DNA of 64,000 nucleotides from Amycolatopsis xylanica (GCF_900107045.1 NZ_FNON01000001.1:310001-374000); one strand, 5' to 3'. Counted from the stretch's first letter, positions 34,715 to 44,730 are shown. Notes: generated by a model from the sequence alone, not told the origin. Made by a program: numbers and translations.

Positions 34715-36457
34715 TCACCGAGACAGGACTCCGGCATTCGGCGTAGCCAGGGGGGTGATCCCGAGCACGGCCGCGATGTCCCCGGGTAGCGGGCGGCCCG
34801 CCCGAACGCCGGGGGCATCGGGCCGAAGGGAGTAATCCCCGTGGTCCGGGTCGTGGAACGGTGACGAAGTGACGATCCGGTCGAGACTGTGTTCGTCACG
34901 CCCGGTAGCGCTGAACAGTTCTCGCGCCGTGCCGTAGTTCGCCGTACGGCCGCCGCCGAGGTACCAGCCGACCAGGATTCCGTCACCTGATCGGAGGAAC
35001 GCGTTGCCGTCGCTCTCGGAGACGAACGGCGGGTTCTTCGCCGGATCGTCCTTGTAGTCCGCCGATTCGATGACCGGTTCACCGTGCGCGAAGAGATTGT
35101 TGACCAGCACGGTGCCGGTGGTCAGCCAGCTGAGCCCGTGTTCGGAGCTGAACGGGTCCGGGTCGCGCTTGTCGTTGTAGACGCCGAGCGCGACCTGGTT
35201 GCCGGTGAAGGTGTTGTGGAAGACACGCACGTGATCGGAGCTCGAGATCTTGAGCCCGCGGGTGCGATTGCCCACGAGCACGTTGGACGCGATCAGCGCG
35301 CGTGAGGAAACCTCGTAGTACAAACCATTGCCCGCGTTGCCCCGCGCGAGATTGCGGATGACGGTCGCGTCGGTGCAGCCGAGATCGCACCACCAGCCGC
35401 TGCCGATGTTGTCGACGAACCTGTTGTCGGCCACATAAGGCTTTTGCGTGCGCGTGATCTTGGCGCCCGCCGCGCCGATCGCCTCGCCGGTCAGCGCGAA
35501 ATGCTCCTGGTTGTTGGCCTCGAAACCGTTTTCCGTCAGCCGGAGATTGTCGGCACGATTCGCGACCAGCCCGACGAGCCCGTTGTCCACAAAGGAGCTT
35601 CGGGAAACCGTGCCACCCGGCTGGAAAACGGCCGCGCCGCTGGACGCGGACCACGCGAAGGTGGCGTTCTCGATCGTCACGTCCGGCGCGTTCACCACGA
35701 CCATCGCGCCACGCTTGCCGTAGTCCTGATTGGACCCGTACTGCGCGACGCCGAGCCCGCGGAACACACTGCCCGCCGCGTTCGCGGAGTCGAACTGCAG
35801 CAGCCGGTCGAACACGGTGCCCTCGACGAGCCGCCCGTCCGGGGCGTCGCCGATGACCAGCGCGTGCCCCTTCCGGTCGGCGAAGAACCTGCCGGGGCCG
35901 ACCTCGTCCTCTGTGGACACCTGCTTGAGTGGCGCGCCGTCGACGAACACCATGTCCGGCGAACCGGCGAGCGGATACTCGGGATCGATGATCTCCGGGG
36001 TGAAACAGGTCTGGCACAGCTGCGGCGCCCAGTCGCCATGGCGCCACCCCTTGCCGGTCTTCGCCCAGCCGGTCACTTCGACGCTGCCTTTGAGCCAAGC
36101 CTGTTCACGGGGGTACGGCTGGAGCGTGAGCCGTTTGGACACCTGGCCGACCGTTTCGCGGTACGTTCCCGCCCGCAGCACGACGGTCCCGCCGGACGGC
36201 GCGCGTTTCACGGCCGCCGCGACCGTGCGCAGTGGCTTGTCGACCGTGCCCGCCGCCGCGTCGTCGCCGGTGGGGGAGACCACGAGCGCACCGTCGGGCA
36301 CCGGGTAGTCCGTGGCGGGCAACGCGACCGCGGCGGGCGTCGCCGCGCCACCGCCGGGCCGGGTCGCCGGGAGGTCACGGGGCATCAGCACGACGACCGA
36401 GGTGACGACCCCGGCGAGCACGACGGCGCCCGCGATGAGCCAGCGCGGCTTGATCAT
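34715..36457 (-). CDS. Secreted/anchored right-handed beta-helix protein
   Basis: 580 residues. An N-terminal membrane anchor or uncleaved signal (WLIAGAVVLAGVVTSVVVLM) is followed by a pectate-lyase-like opening (VVSPTGDDAAAGTVDKPLRTVAAAV ... GGTVVLRAGTYRETV) and many short parallel beta-helix coils (IENATFAWSASSG, RSSFVDNGLVGLVANRADNLRLTENGF, VIRNLARGNAGNGLYYE). The family includes polysaccharide lyases and epimerases such as alginate epimerase. No active site can be named. With the EPS genes it may trim or epimerise the polymer. It is downstream of the tagD-like gene by 4 bp. Confidence 0.85.
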   Translation of the reverse strand: MIKPRWLIAGAVVLAGVVTSVVVLMPRDLPATRPGGGAATPAAVALPATDYPVPDGALVVSPTGDDAAAGTVDKPLRTVAAAVKRAPSGGTVVLRAGTYRETVGQVSKRLTLQPYPREQAWLKGSVEVTGWAKTGKGWRHGDWAPQLCQTCFTPEIIDPEYPLAGSPDMVFVDGAPLKQVSTEDEVGPGRFFADRKGHALVIGDAPDGRLVEGTVFDRLLQFDSANAAGSVFRGLGVAQYGSNQDYGKRGAMVVVNAPDVTIENATFAWSASSGAAVFQPGGTVSRSSFVDNGLVGLVANRADNLRLTENGFEANNQEHFALTGEAIGAAGAKITRTQKPYVADNRFVDNIGSGWWCDLGCTDATVIRNLARGNAGNGLYYEVSSRALIASNVLVGNRTRGLKISSSDHVRVFHNTFTGNQVALGVYNDKRDPDPFSSEHGLSWLTTGTVLVNNLFAHGEPVIESADYKDDPAKNPPFVSESDGNAFLRSGDGILVGWYLGGGRTANYGTARELFSATGRDEHSLDRIVTSSPFHDPDHGDYSLRPDAPGVRAGRPLPGDIAAVLGITPLATPNAGVLSR

Positions 36458-36461
36458 CTGC

Positions 36462-36890
36462 TCAGGATGGCACGGAGATCAGCTTCCGCAAGGCGGTGCT
36501 GGAGGTCTGGATGGTGTACGGGAAGTATTCGACCCTGGCGCCCACGCCGGCGAGGTCGGCTTCGAGCTTGCGGCCGCGCTCGGTACCGCGCCAGTCGTCC
36601 CCTTTGAACAACACGTCGAACCGCAGTGCTTCCCAGCAGTCGAACTTGTCGCGGAACGGGTCGGGCACGGCTTCGTCGACGTGCCGGATGGCGCGCACGA
36701 TCTCGAGCCGCTCCTCGAACGGGACGACCGGCGGCTGGCCCTTGACCTTGAGCACGACGTCGTCGGTGACCACACCGACGATCAGCCGGTCGCAGGCCGC
36801 GGCCGCGCGCGCGAGGATGTTCAGGTGCCCGACGTGGAACAGGTCGTAGACGCCGGGCGCGTAACCGACGACGGGTCTGTGCTCGCTCAC
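36462..36890 (-). CDS. Glycerol-3-phosphate cytidylyltransferase-like nucleotidyltransferase
   Basis: 142 residues, TagD size. HxGH motif in YDLFHVGHLNIL, phosphate-binding GDDWRGTERG, and TSSTALRK in place of the usual RTxGISTT. Joins CTP to a small phosphate (glycerol-3-phosphate or a related one) to give a CDP-alcohol. GTG 36890 overlaps the CDP-alcohol transferase stop by 4 bp; the two probably act one after the other. Confidence 0.9.
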   Translation of the reverse strand: MSEHRPVVGYAPGVYDLFHVGHLNILARAAAACDRLIVGVVTDDVVLKVKGQPPVVPFEERLEIVRAIRHVDEAVPDPFRDKFDCWEALRFDVLFKGDDWRGTERGRKLEADLAGVGARVEYFPYTIQTSSTALRKLISVPS

Positions 36891-37624
36891 TGCTCGAGTG
36901 CCTCCATGTCGTGAAACCACTTCCTCAGCGCGGCGAGCAGGAAGATCAGGTTCGCTCCGAAAAGGGCAGCGTAGATTACCGAGAACACGCGCGGGAAGCC
37001 CAAAGTCGCGAATGTGAGGCACAGCAACCCGTAGTCCGTCGGGATCACCAGCAGTGAACGGAGGGTAGACGGCTTACCCGAGGTGTCCGGCTTGACGCCG
37101 TGGCGCCGCCGCAACTGGTCGTTCAGGATGATTGCGAAAAACATGACGGTCGCGACAACGGAAAAGCCGAGTGGCACCAGCAAAGCCGGTGCCGGTAACG
37201 CGAAGAAACGGTAAGCGCAGACCAGCACGGACAAATGCAGTGCGGCGATCTTGCCCGCGTCGATCACGTGGTCGAGCCATTCACCGGCCACGCTCCCGCA
37301 GCCGCGCAGCCGCGCGAGCTGGCCGTCCGCCGCGTCGAACGCGTACCCGATGACCAGCGCGAGGCAGACCGCGAGGCCGATCAGCGGCGACGGCTCGGCC
37401 AGCGCGATCAGCGCGATCCCGGAAAACGTGAACACCGCGCTGACCCCGGTCACCTGATTCGGCGACATCCCGAGCTGATACGCGGCGGCGGCGAGATGAC
37501 CACCCAGGCGGCGGTTGACGAAACGGGAGTACGCCGGAGCGCCTTTGGCGGTCTTCTGCGCGGCGGGCAGCCGTTCCAGAGCGGCGCGATAACCGTTCTT
37601 CGCGGGGGCATTCACGATCGGCAA
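36887..37624 (-). CDS. CDP-alcohol phosphatidyltransferase family membrane enzyme
   Basis: 245 residues, about six membrane helices. The CDP-OH-P motif is intact: DAADGQLARLRGCGSVAGEWLDHVIDAGK region with D-G-x2-A-R-x8-G-x3-D-x3-D. Moves a phospho-alcohol from a CDP-alcohol to an acceptor. Coupled to the cytidylyltransferase, it may place phosphoglycerol-like groups on the polymer or make a special lipid; this is inference. Confidence 0.88.
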   Translation of the reverse strand: MPIVNAPAKNGYRAALERLPAAQKTAKGAPAYSRFVNRRLGGHLAAAAYQLGMSPNQVTGVSAVFTFSGIALIALAEPSPLIGLAVCLALVIGYAFDAADGQLARLRGCGSVAGEWLDHVIDAGKIAALHLSVLVCAYRFFALPAPALLVPLGFSVVATVMFFAIILNDQLRRRHGVKPDTSGKPSTLRSLLVIPTDYGLLCLTFATLGFPRVFSVIYAALFGANLIFLLAALRKWFHDMEALEQ

Positions 37625-37694
37625 CGCTAGCAGTTTCCTGCTGACTGCTATATTTCGATTCGCTCACCCCGTTCGCAGATCGGACCACGCCCGC

Positions 37695-39191
37695 ATGGAC
37701 GACCAGCCGTCGCCGAAGATTCTGGACTCACTACACCGGTACCGCTGGAGTTCACTGGGGATAGTCGGCGTCGTGGCGCTGCTGAGCGTCCTGGTCGCCC
37801 TGTTCGTCCGCGAGAGCGGCAGCGCGCAGACCCGCATCGTGCTCAAGGCGCCGGACAAGGCGGGCGTCGTCGGCGTCGACGCGAGCAGTGAGTCGGCCTT
37901 CGTCCGATATGTGAACCAGCGCGCGCTGTTCGTGGTGTCCGACCGCGTGCTCACGGTCACCAGCTCGAACGTGGCGAACTCGGTCCCGGTCGAGAGCCTG
38001 CGCAAGCAGATCACCGCGAAGGCGTCCTCGAACGGTGACTCGATCGACATCACGGTCGCCGCGGGCGACTCCGGGAACTCGGTGCGGATCGCGGACGCGC
38101 TGACCAAGGCGTATCAGTCGGAGTCCAAGGCGGACGTGCAGGCGTCGGCGCAGAAGATCCTCGACACGCTCGCCGCGCGGCGCAAGGACGTCGTCGAAGC
38201 GGTCGGCCCCGACGCGGGCGCCAAACCCGGCGACCCGGCCAACGCGGCGGCCGGGCAGACGATCAGCGACCTGGACAAGCAGGCCACCCAGGTGCGCGTG
38301 GCCGCCGAGCAGTTCGGCGACGGCGTGTCCTTTGTGGACAAGGCATCGGCCGGCGCGTCCGGTCTGCTCGGCTCGCTGGTGCGTGACCTCGGCATCGGCG
38401 TCGCGCTGGGGGTGCTGATCGCGGCGGCCGTCGCGTGGGCCCGCGCCGACCGCGACCGCCGGGTCTCGGCGGCCGACGAGCTGGCCGCGGCGACCGGCGA
38501 GCCGGTGCTGGCCGAGATCGAGACGCTGTCCGACGCCGAGGTCGCCGCGCTCAAGGAGGTGGGCAGCCCGCCGCTGTGGCCGTACCAGTTCGCCGCGTCC
38601 GGCCTGCGCACCGCGGTCGACCGCGGGGTCGTGGTCGTCACGTCGAGCGCGCCCGGCGACGGCGGCACCACGTCCACCCTGCAGATGGCGACCGCCGCGG
38701 CGCTGAGCGGCGCGCGGGTGCTGGTGGTCGACGCGGCGGTGCGCACACACGGGCTGTCCGACGCATTGGCGCTGCGCTACGACCCGCACGGGCTGACCTC
38801 GATCGCGGTCGGCGCGATGCGGACCGACGACTGCACCAGGGTGGTCGACCTCGGTGACCGGGTCTTCCTGTGGGCGATCCCGGCCGGTCAGTACCAGGAG
38901 TCCACTCTGGACCACTTCCGGTCGAGCCTGCTGCAGAAGGCGGTCGCGGCCATGCGCTCGGCCTACGACCTGGTGCTCATCGACTGCGCGTCGCCCGCGA
39001 TCGCGCCGGAGGTCACGCCGCTGATCCGCGAGTCGGACGGGGTCGTGGTGGTGGTCCGGCGTGACCGCGAGACGCGGGCGGTGCACCGGCTGCGTGAGCA
39101 GATCGGGCTGCTCGGCGGGACGATCACCGGGTACCTGTTCACCTTCGCGAAGCCGCGGCGGGACGCGCCGAAGCGGATCGTCCGCCACTAG
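37695..39191 (+). CDS. Wzz / BY-kinase-like EPS chain-length protein with degenerate P-loop
   Basis: 498 residues. Wzz-type architecture: membrane helix near 19-38, extracytoplasmic helical region, second helix near 230-250, then a cytoplasmic MinD/BY-kinase fold. The normal Walker A (GEGKST-like) is TSSAPGDGGTTSTLQ near 315-330 with no Lys; Walker A' survives as VLVVDAAVR and Walker B as YDLVLIDCASP. No C-terminal Tyr cluster is seen (ends KPRRDAPKRIVRH). It probably controls chain length or assembly without kinase activity. Its stop overlaps the flippase start by 1 bp. Confidence 0.85.
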   Translation: MDDQPSPKILDSLHRYRWSSLGIVGVVALLSVLVALFVRESGSAQTRIVLKAPDKAGVVGVDASSESAFVRYVNQRALFVVSDRVLTVTSSNVANSVPVESLRKQITAKASSNGDSIDITVAAGDSGNSVRIADALTKAYQSESKADVQASAQKILDTLAARRKDVVEAVGPDAGAKPGDPANAAAGQTISDLDKQATQVRVAAEQFGDGVSFVDKASAGASGLLGSLVRDLGIGVALGVLIAAAVAWARADRDRRVSAADELAAATGEPVLAEIETLSDAEVAALKEVGSPPLWPYQFAASGLRTAVDRGVVVVTSSAPGDGGTTSTLQMATAAALSGARVLVVDAAVRTHGLSDALALRYDPHGLTSIAVGAMRTDDCTRVVDLGDRVFLWAIPAGQYQESTLDHFRSSLLQKAVAAMRSAYDLVLIDCASPAIAPEVTPLIRESDGVVVVVRRDRETRAVHRLREQIGLLGGTITGYLFTFAKPRRDAPKRIVRH

Positions 39192-40381
39192 TGCGTGCTT
39201 TAGCGCCTGTCGTTTCCCAAGGCGTCACGGCCGGGACGAGCCTGTTGCTGCAGGTGGTCGCGGCTCGTCAGCTCGGGCTCGCCGAGTACGGCGTGTTCGC
39301 GGTGTTCCTGGCGTTGCTGGTGAGCGCGACGGCGTTGCACGCGGGGTACGTCGGGGACAGCCTCGCGGTGCTGGACCGGTTCGACCTCCGCATCCGGGCC
39401 GCTGTGGTGAGCAGTGCTCTCCTGTCGTTCGGGCTGTGCGGGACGGCCGGGGTCGTGTTCGCGCTCGTGCTGCGTGACCTCGGGACCGGGCTGCTCTTCG
39501 CCGGGATGCTGGTGCTGTGGCTGGCCGAGGAGACGCTCCGGCGGCTGCTGATGGCGCGGATGGAGTTCTGGAAGCTCGTCTGGAACGACGTCTCCTATCT
39601 GCTGGGCACGCTCGTGGCGCTGGGCGCCTGGTACCTGCGTGCCCGCGAGGTCACCATGCCGATGCTGTTCGCGGCCATGGGCGTCGGCGCCTGCACGGCC
39701 GTGGTGGCCGGGCTCGCGCAGCTGCCGCGATCGGAACTGCGCGCGCTGCGGCCGGGCTGGGCCGGGATGGGCGAGGTGGCGTCGTTCGCGGGCTGGCGCG
39801 CGGCGCAGGCGGCGCTGCGGCCGACGGCGTTGCTGCTGGCCAGGGTCCTGGTGGCGCAGCTGATCTCGCTCGCGGCCGTCGGGCTGCTCGAGGCCGCGCG
39901 GCTGGTCGTGGCGCCGCTGCAGGTGATCATCAACGGCGCCGGGAGCTTCCTGCTGGCCGGGTACGCGGCTGGGAAGGTCCAGGGGACGTGGCGGGTTTCG
40001 TTGAAGCTCACCGCCGTGACGCTGGGCGGGGGAGTCGTGCTGACGCTGGCCGCCGAGCCGCTCGGGCGCCTGATGACGGGCGCGCCCGTCGACGGCTGGC
40101 TGGTGCTCGGCTGGGTCGTCTACCTGGCGACGTGGGCGGCCGGGCTGCCGTTCGTCACCGCGGTGGTCGCCCAGAAGCGGTCGCGCGCGGTGTTCCTGGT
40201 GCGGGTCGTCGACTCGGTCGCGGGGCTCGCGCTGGCGGCGCTGGCGTTGATCTTGGACTTCCCGCTGGCGCTCGTGCCCTGGTTGATGGCACTCGGGCAG
40301 CTCTATTCGTGCCTGCGGCTGTACTCACTTGCTGTGACCCCGCACACACCGGAAATAGTCAAACGCTCAACTATGTTGTGA
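39191..40381 (+). CDS. Polysaccharide flippase-like membrane protein (Wzx-type)
   Basis: 396 residues, about 12 membrane helices in the MVF/MATE-like style (SQGVTAGTSLLLQVVAARQLGLAEYGVFAVFLALL at the N-terminus is typical of Wzx). Moves lipid-linked repeat units across the membrane for the polymerase at 30499. GTG start shared with the last base of the upstream TAG. It closes the EPS locus. Confidence 0.82.
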   Translation: MRALAPVVSQGVTAGTSLLLQVVAARQLGLAEYGVFAVFLALLVSATALHAGYVGDSLAVLDRFDLRIRAAVVSSALLSFGLCGTAGVVFALVLRDLGTGLLFAGMLVLWLAEETLRRLLMARMEFWKLVWNDVSYLLGTLVALGAWYLRAREVTMPMLFAAMGVGACTAVVAGLAQLPRSELRALRPGWAGMGEVASFAGWRAAQAALRPTALLLARVLVAQLISLAAVGLLEAARLVVAPLQVIINGAGSFLLAGYAAGKVQGTWRVSLKLTAVTLGGGVVLTLAAEPLGRLMTGAPVDGWLVLGWVVYLATWAAGLPFVTAVVAQKRSRAVFLVRVVDSVAGLALAALALILDFPLALVPWLMALGQLYSCLRLYSLAVTPHTPEIVKRSTML

Positions 40382-40387
40382 AGTGAC

Positions 40388-40996
40388 ATGACTGCTTCCA
40401 CAGACATCCTGAACGTGCCCAGCGACGTGCAGGACCTGCTGTTCCGTGAGGCCCGTACCGCGAACAGCTTCAGCGACGAGCCGGTGACCGACGAGCAGAT
40501 CCAGGCCATCTACGACCTGGTGAAGTGGGCCCCGACCTCGATGAACACCCAGCCGCTGCGCGCGCTGGTCGTCCGCACCCCCGAGGCACGCGCCCGCCTG
40601 CTGCCGCACATGGCCGAGGGCAACCGCGCGAAGACCGAGAAGGCGCCGGTCGTGGTCGTGCTGGCCGCCGACACCGAGTTCCACGAGAACCTCCCCGAGC
40701 TGTTCCCGCACTTCCCCGGCGCGAAGGACATGTTCACCCCGGACGACGCCGCCCGCGAAGAGGTCGCCAAGCTGAACTCGCTGCTCCAGGTCGGCTACTT
40801 CATCATCGGCGTCCGCGCCGCCGGACTGGCCGCGGGCCCGATGACCGGGTTCGACGCGGCGGGCATCGACAAGGAGTTCTTCGCGGACAAGCCGTGGAAG
40901 TCCCTGGTCGTGATCAACGTCGGCAAGCCCGGCGACAACCCGTGGTTCGACCGGCTGCCGCGTCTGGAGTACGACCGCGTGGTCGAGACCCTTTGA
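40388..40996 (+). CDS. Nitroreductase-family protein (malonic semialdehyde reductase RutE-like)
   Basis: 202 residues. Flavin nitroreductase fold: LLFREARTANSFSDEPVTDEQIQAIYDLVKWAPTSMNTQP, VVVVLAADTEFHENLP, and ADKPWKSLVVINVGKPGDNPWFDRLPR match the RutE group, which reduces malonic semialdehyde to 3-hydroxypropionate with NAD(P)H. No other rut genes are nearby, so substrate is open. ATG 40388 lies 7 bp after the flippase stop. A palindrome follows its stop. Confidence 0.88.
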   Translation: MTASTDILNVPSDVQDLLFREARTANSFSDEPVTDEQIQAIYDLVKWAPTSMNTQPLRALVVRTPEARARLLPHMAEGNRAKTEKAPVVVVLAADTEFHENLPELFPHFPGAKDMFTPDDAAREEVAKLNSLLQVGYFIIGVRAAGLAAGPMTGFDAAGIDKEFFADKPWKSLVVINVGKPGDNPWFDRLPRLEYDRVVETL

Positions 40997-41000
40997 GGAC

Positions 41001-41044
41001 TCGTGCGCGTTGCGGGCGGTTCTAACCGCCCGCAACGCGCACGA
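41001..41044. repeat. 44-nt palindromic element A
   Basis: Perfect 21-bp inverted repeat with a CT centre, core GGTT-CT-AACC, 5 bp after the nitroreductase stop and 79 bp before thrS. Same 21+2+21 plan and 17/21 arm identity with elements at 43703 and 44797. May terminate transcription. Confidence 0.8.
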
Positions 41045-41122
41045 CCTAATCCGAGTGAAACGGCTGGGCCGCGACGACTAGCATCTGGTGGTCAACGTTT
41101 TGACCACCATGAGGAGTCCGCC

Positions 41123-43183
41123 GTGTCCCAGCCGTCGTCAGTAGCAGCCGTAACCGCCTCGCGCGTGGTGGTACCGGCGGGCACTACGGCGGGCACCGCG
41201 ATCCGGGAAGCCGGATTGCCGACCAAGGGGCCGGACACGATCGTCGTCGTGCGTGACGCCGAGGGCAACCTCCGCGACCTGGCCTGGGCCCCGGAGGCCG
41301 ACGCCGAGGTCGAGCCCGTCGCCGCGAACACCGAGGACGGCCGCAGCGTCATCCGCCACTCGGCCGCGCACGTGCTCGCCCAAGCCGTGCAGCAGCAGTT
41401 CCCGCAGGCGAAGCTGGGCATCGGGCCGCCCATCAAGGACGGCTTCTACTACGACTTCGCGGTCGACACCCCGTTCACCCCCGAAGACCTGCAGGCGCTG
41501 GAAAAGCGCATGAAGCAGATCGTCAAGGGCGCGCAGCAGTTCTCCCGCCGCGTCTTCGACTCGGTCGACGAGGCCAAGAAGGAACTGGCCGACGAGCCGT
41601 TCAAGCTCGAGCTGGTCGACATCAAGTCCGATGTGGACACTTCGGAGATCATGGAGGTCGGCGGCGGCGAGCTGTCGATCTACGACAACCTCGACCCGCG
41701 CACCAAGGAGCGCGTGTGGAGTGACCTCTGCCGCGGCCCGCACGTGCCGACCACCAAGTTCATCCCGGCGTTCAAGCTGACCCGCGTCGCCGCCGCGTAC
41801 TGGCGCGGCAACGACAAGAACCCGCAGCTGCAGCGCATCTACGGCACCGCGTGGGAGTCCACCGAGGCCCAGGACGTCTACCTGGAGCGCCTGGCCGAGG
41901 CCGAGCGCCGCGACCACCGCAAGCTCGGTGTCGAGCTGGACCTGTTCTCCTTCCCCGACGAGATCGGCTCGGGGCTGGCCGTGTTCCACCCCAAGGGCGG
42001 GATCATCCGCCAGGAGATGGAGAACTACTCGCGCCAGCGGCACGTCGAGGCCGGGTACGACTTCGTCAACTCGCCGCACATCACCAAGGGCAACCTGTTC
42101 GAGGTCTCCGGTCACCTCGACTGGTACCGCGACGGCATGTACCCGGCGATGCACCTCGACGCCGAGTACAACGACGACGGCACGGTCCGCAAGCCCGGCC
42201 AGGACTACTACCTCAAGCCGATGAACTGCCCGTTCCACGACCTGATCTTCCGCTCGCGCGGGCGTTCCTACCGTGAGCTGCCGCTGCGGATGTTCGAGTT
42301 CGGCAGCGTCTACCGCTACGAGAAGTCCGGCGTCGTGCACGGCCTCACCCGCGTGCGCGGCATGACGCAGGACGACGCGCACATCTTCTGCACCCCGGAG
42401 CAGGTGCCCGGTGAGCTCAAGTCCCTTTTGGACTTCGTGCTGAACCTGTTGCGCGACTACGGTCTCGACGACTTCTACCTCGAACTGTCCACTCGGAACG
42501 ACGAGAAGTACGTCGGCTCCGACGAGGTGTGGGAGAACGCGACCGAGGTGCTGCGCCAGGCCGCGCTCGACTCCGGCCTGGAGCTCGTGCCGGACCCGGG
42601 TGGCGCCGCGTTCTACGGGCCGAAGATCTCCGTGCAGGCCAAGGACGCGCTCGGCCGCACCTGGCAGATGTCGACCATCCAGCTCGACTTCAACCTGCCG
42701 GAGCGCTTCGAGCTCGAGTACACCGCGGGCGACGGCAGCCGCCAGCGCCCGGTGATGATCCACCGCGCGCTGTTCGGCTCGATCGAGCGCTTCTTCGGCG
42801 TGCTCACCGAGCACTACGCGGGCGCGTTCCCGGCGTGGCTCTCGCCGGTCCAGGTCGTCGGCATCCCGATCACCGAGGACCAGGTCGACCACCTCCGCGG
42901 CGTCGAGAAGGCGTTGCGCGCCAAGGGCATCCGCGTGAACGTGGACGCCTCGGACGACCGCATGCAGAAGAAGATCCGCACCCACACCACGCAGAAGGTC
43001 CCCTTCATGCTCCTGGCGGGCGCGAAGGACGTCGAGGCGGGCGCGGTCTCGTTCCGCTTCCGCGACGGCGGCCAGATCAACGGCGTGCCGGTCGACACCG
43101 CCGTCGAGGCGATCGCCGGCTGGGTCGCGCGCCGGGAGAACACTTCGCCGAACGTGGAGGCGCTGGAAGCGGTCATTAAGTGA
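41123..43183 (+). CDS. thrS: Threonyl-tRNA synthetase
   Basis: 686 residues. An N-terminal TGS domain ([18 protein letters not shown] ... [17 protein letters not shown]) is followed by the editing domain with [10 protein letters not shown], the class II core ([73 protein letters not shown]) and an anticodon-binding domain. GTG 41123 has GAGGAG 6 nt before it; earlier codons are open but carry no site. Its stop overlaps the HIT gene by 4 bp. No T-box leader was recognised. Confidence 0.98.
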   Translation: MSQPSSVAAVTASRVVVPAGTTAGTAIREAGLPTKGPDTIVVVRDAEGNLRDLAWAPEADAEVEPVAANTEDGRSVIRHSAAHVLAQAVQQQFPQAKLGIGPPIKDGFYYDFAVDTPFTPEDLQALEKRMKQIVKGAQQFSRRVFDSVDEAKKELADEPFKLELVDIKSDVDTSEIMEVGGGELSIYDNLDPRTKERVWSDLCRGPHVPTTKFIPAFKLTRVAAAYWRGNDKNPQLQRIYGTAWESTEAQDVYLERLAEAERRDHRKLGVELDLFSFPDEIGSGLAVFHPKGGIIRQEMENYSRQRHVEAGYDFVNSPHITKGNLFEVSGHLDWYRDGMYPAMHLDAEYNDDGTVRKPGQDYYLKPMNCPFHDLIFRSRGRSYRELPLRMFEFGSVYRYEKSGVVHGLTRVRGMTQDDAHIFCTPEQVPGELKSLLDFVLNLLRDYGLDDFYLELSTRNDEKYVGSDEVWENATEVLRQAALDSGLELVPDPGGAAFYGPKISVQAKDALGRTWQMSTIQLDFNLPERFELEYTAGDGSRQRPVMIHRALFGSIERFFGVLTEHYAGAFPAWLSPVQVVGIPITEDQVDHLRGVEKALRAKGIRVNVDASDDRMQKKIRTHTTQKVPFMLLAGAKDVEAGAVSFRFRDGGQINGVPVDTAVEAIAGWVARRENTSPNVEALEAVIK

Positions 43184-43698
43184 CCGAGCCCGTTCCGCAG
43201 GACGGTGCCGGGGTCCCGGACGCGTTGCAGCGTCTGTGGACCCCGCATCGCCTTGCCTACGTCCAGGCGTCGAAGCCCGACGAGGGCTGCCCGTTCTGCA
43301 ACGCGCCCAGCCAGTCCGACGAGGACACGCTCGTCCTCGCCCGTGGCGAGTCGGTCTACGCGTTGCTGAACCTGTACCCGTACAACCCTGGTCACCTGAT
43401 GGTGGTCCCGTACCGCCATGTCGCGGACTACACGGACCTCACGCCGGAGGAGACGGTCGAGCTGGCGCGGTTCACCCAGCGCGCGATGGCCGTGGTCCGC
43501 GAGGTCTCGTCGGCGCACGGCTTCAACATCGGCATGAACCAGGGCGTCATCGCGGGCGCGGGCATCGCGGCCCACCTGCACCAGCACGTGGTGCCGCGCT
43601 GGGGCGGCGACGCCAACTTCATGCCGATCATCGGCCACACGAAGGTCCTGCCGCAGCTCCTCACCGAAACCCGCAAACTCCTCGCCAACGCCTGGTAG
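43180..43698 (+). CDS. HIT-domain protein (AP4A phosphorylase-like)
   Basis: 172 residues. HIT triad [11 protein letters not shown]-terminal GCPFCN and [13 protein letters not shown]. Resembles mycobacterial Rv2613c, an AP4A phosphorylase next to thrS (Rv2614c); from memory. Clears dinucleoside polyphosphates made as side products by tRNA synthetases, which fits coupling to thrS through a GTGA overlap. The usual next gene, pgsA, is absent here; a palindrome and a convergent gene follow. Confidence 0.92.
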   Translation: MTEPVPQDGAGVPDALQRLWTPHRLAYVQASKPDEGCPFCNAPSQSDEDTLVLARGESVYALLNLYPYNPGHLMVVPYRHVADYTDLTPEETVELARFTQRAMAVVREVSSAHGFNIGMNQGVIAGAGIAAHLHQHVVPRWGGDANFMPIIGHTKVLPQLLTETRKLLANAW

Positions 43699-43702
43699 AT
43701 GG

Positions 43703-43746
43703 TCGTGAGTGTTCCGGCCGGTTCTAACCGGCCAAAACACTCACGA
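43703..43746. repeat. 44-nt palindromic element B
   Basis: Arms of 21 nt (two mismatches) around CT, starting TCGTGAGTGTTCCGGCCGGTT. Lies between the HIT stop and the convergent gene, whose TGA stop (43741) is in the right arm. Likely bidirectional terminator. Confidence 0.8.
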
Positions 43747-44730
43747 GTACCTGAGCGTGTGCCAATCGGCGCTCACCCGGTCGTAGATGTCGCGGAGCCA
43801 GGGCTGCCGGACCGCCGGGAGGCGTGCCAGCGTGTGGAGGAAGACCTCGCGGTCCACGCGCACGTCCGGCCACCTCGGCGCCGGTGGCGGGTCGTCACGG
43901 AGCACACCGTCGGGGAACCCTCCGGTCGCCGGGATCGGCGGCCAGGTCTTCGGGAAAGCGAGATGCCGCCAGACCTCGTCGGGTAGTGCGATCGTCCGCG
44001 CGGTGCTCGGGAAGTCCCGTGGTGCCAACCAGATGTCGGCCTCCGGATCGGGCAGGCCGGGTCCGGCCAGTGCCACGGTCTTCGCCGGTCCGCCGACCGG
44101 GAGCAGTCCGTCGAGCGCTCGGCGGAAGATGTCCGCGATCGCGCCATCTTGGACTTTCACGGGGCCGCCCTCCGAAGCCACGAGCAGGTGCGCCAGCACT
44201 ACTCCGCTGGCCGCCGCCAGTTCCCCGTGCTGATCGGCGAACTCCCGCACCGGCGCGGGAAGGTCGCCGGGCACGCGGCGCACGGCGTCGGGTTCCAGCC
44301 AGACGGCTTGCCAGAGTGAGCAGTCGTCGATGCGGGTGCCGACCGGCCGCCCGCACCCCGCGCACGCCAGGTTCGGGCCGTCGCCGCCATCGAGCCCGCA
44401 GCAGTATCCGCTGTGGCGCTCCGGTATCAGGACGGTGCCCACGGCATCACCGGGCGCGAGGACGATCTTGCCCGGGAGGCCGAACGACACGACAGGCACC
44501 GGTGCGAACACCCCGCGGGCGGCGGCCAGTTCCGCGCCGACCTCGCTCCACTTCCGCCACGGCGGCCCCGCCGGTTCCGGGTCGACCGCATATGTGCCCG
44601 CCGCCATCAGTGACGGCATGTTCCGTATCCCGTTTCCCAGCTTGCAGCGGAGCGCGTGAGCGGGCAACGCGACCTCGGCCACCGGTGAGCTCACCACCGT
44701 GTCGCAGTCCACGCACAGGAATGTCGTCAT
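43741..44730 (-). CDS. Hypothetical zinc-ribbon-like protein
   Basis: 329 residues, not assigned. Cys pairs FLCVDCD at the N-terminus and CCGLDGG ... LACAGCG near residue 110-125 suggest structural zinc. The rest is soluble alpha/beta with ATPase-free, Pro-rich segments. ATG 44730 follows GGGGGAAGC. It is alone between two palindromic elements; its stop codon lies in the right arm of element B, and element C lies upstream of it. Confidence 0.65.
   Translation of the reverse strand: MTTFLCVDCDTVVSSPVAEVALPAHALRCKLGNGIRNMPSLMAAGTYAVDPEPAGPPWRKWSEVGAELAAARGVFAPVPVVSFGLPGKIVLAPGDAVGTVLIPERHSGYCCGLDGGDGPNLACAGCGRPVGTRIDDCSLWQAVWLEPDAVRRVPGDLPAPVREFADQHGELAAASGVVLAHLLVASEGGPVKVQDGAIADIFRRALDGLLPVGGPAKTVALAGPGLPDPEADIWLAPRDFPSTARTIALPDEVWRHLAFPKTWPPIPATGGFPDGVLRDDPPPAPRWPDVRVDREVFLHTLARLPAVRQPWLRDIYDRVSADWHTLRYS

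Noticed and set aside
41045..41122. Possible T-box leader of thrS
   Set aside because: No T-box sequence or specifier-stem arrangement was visible in the short leader.
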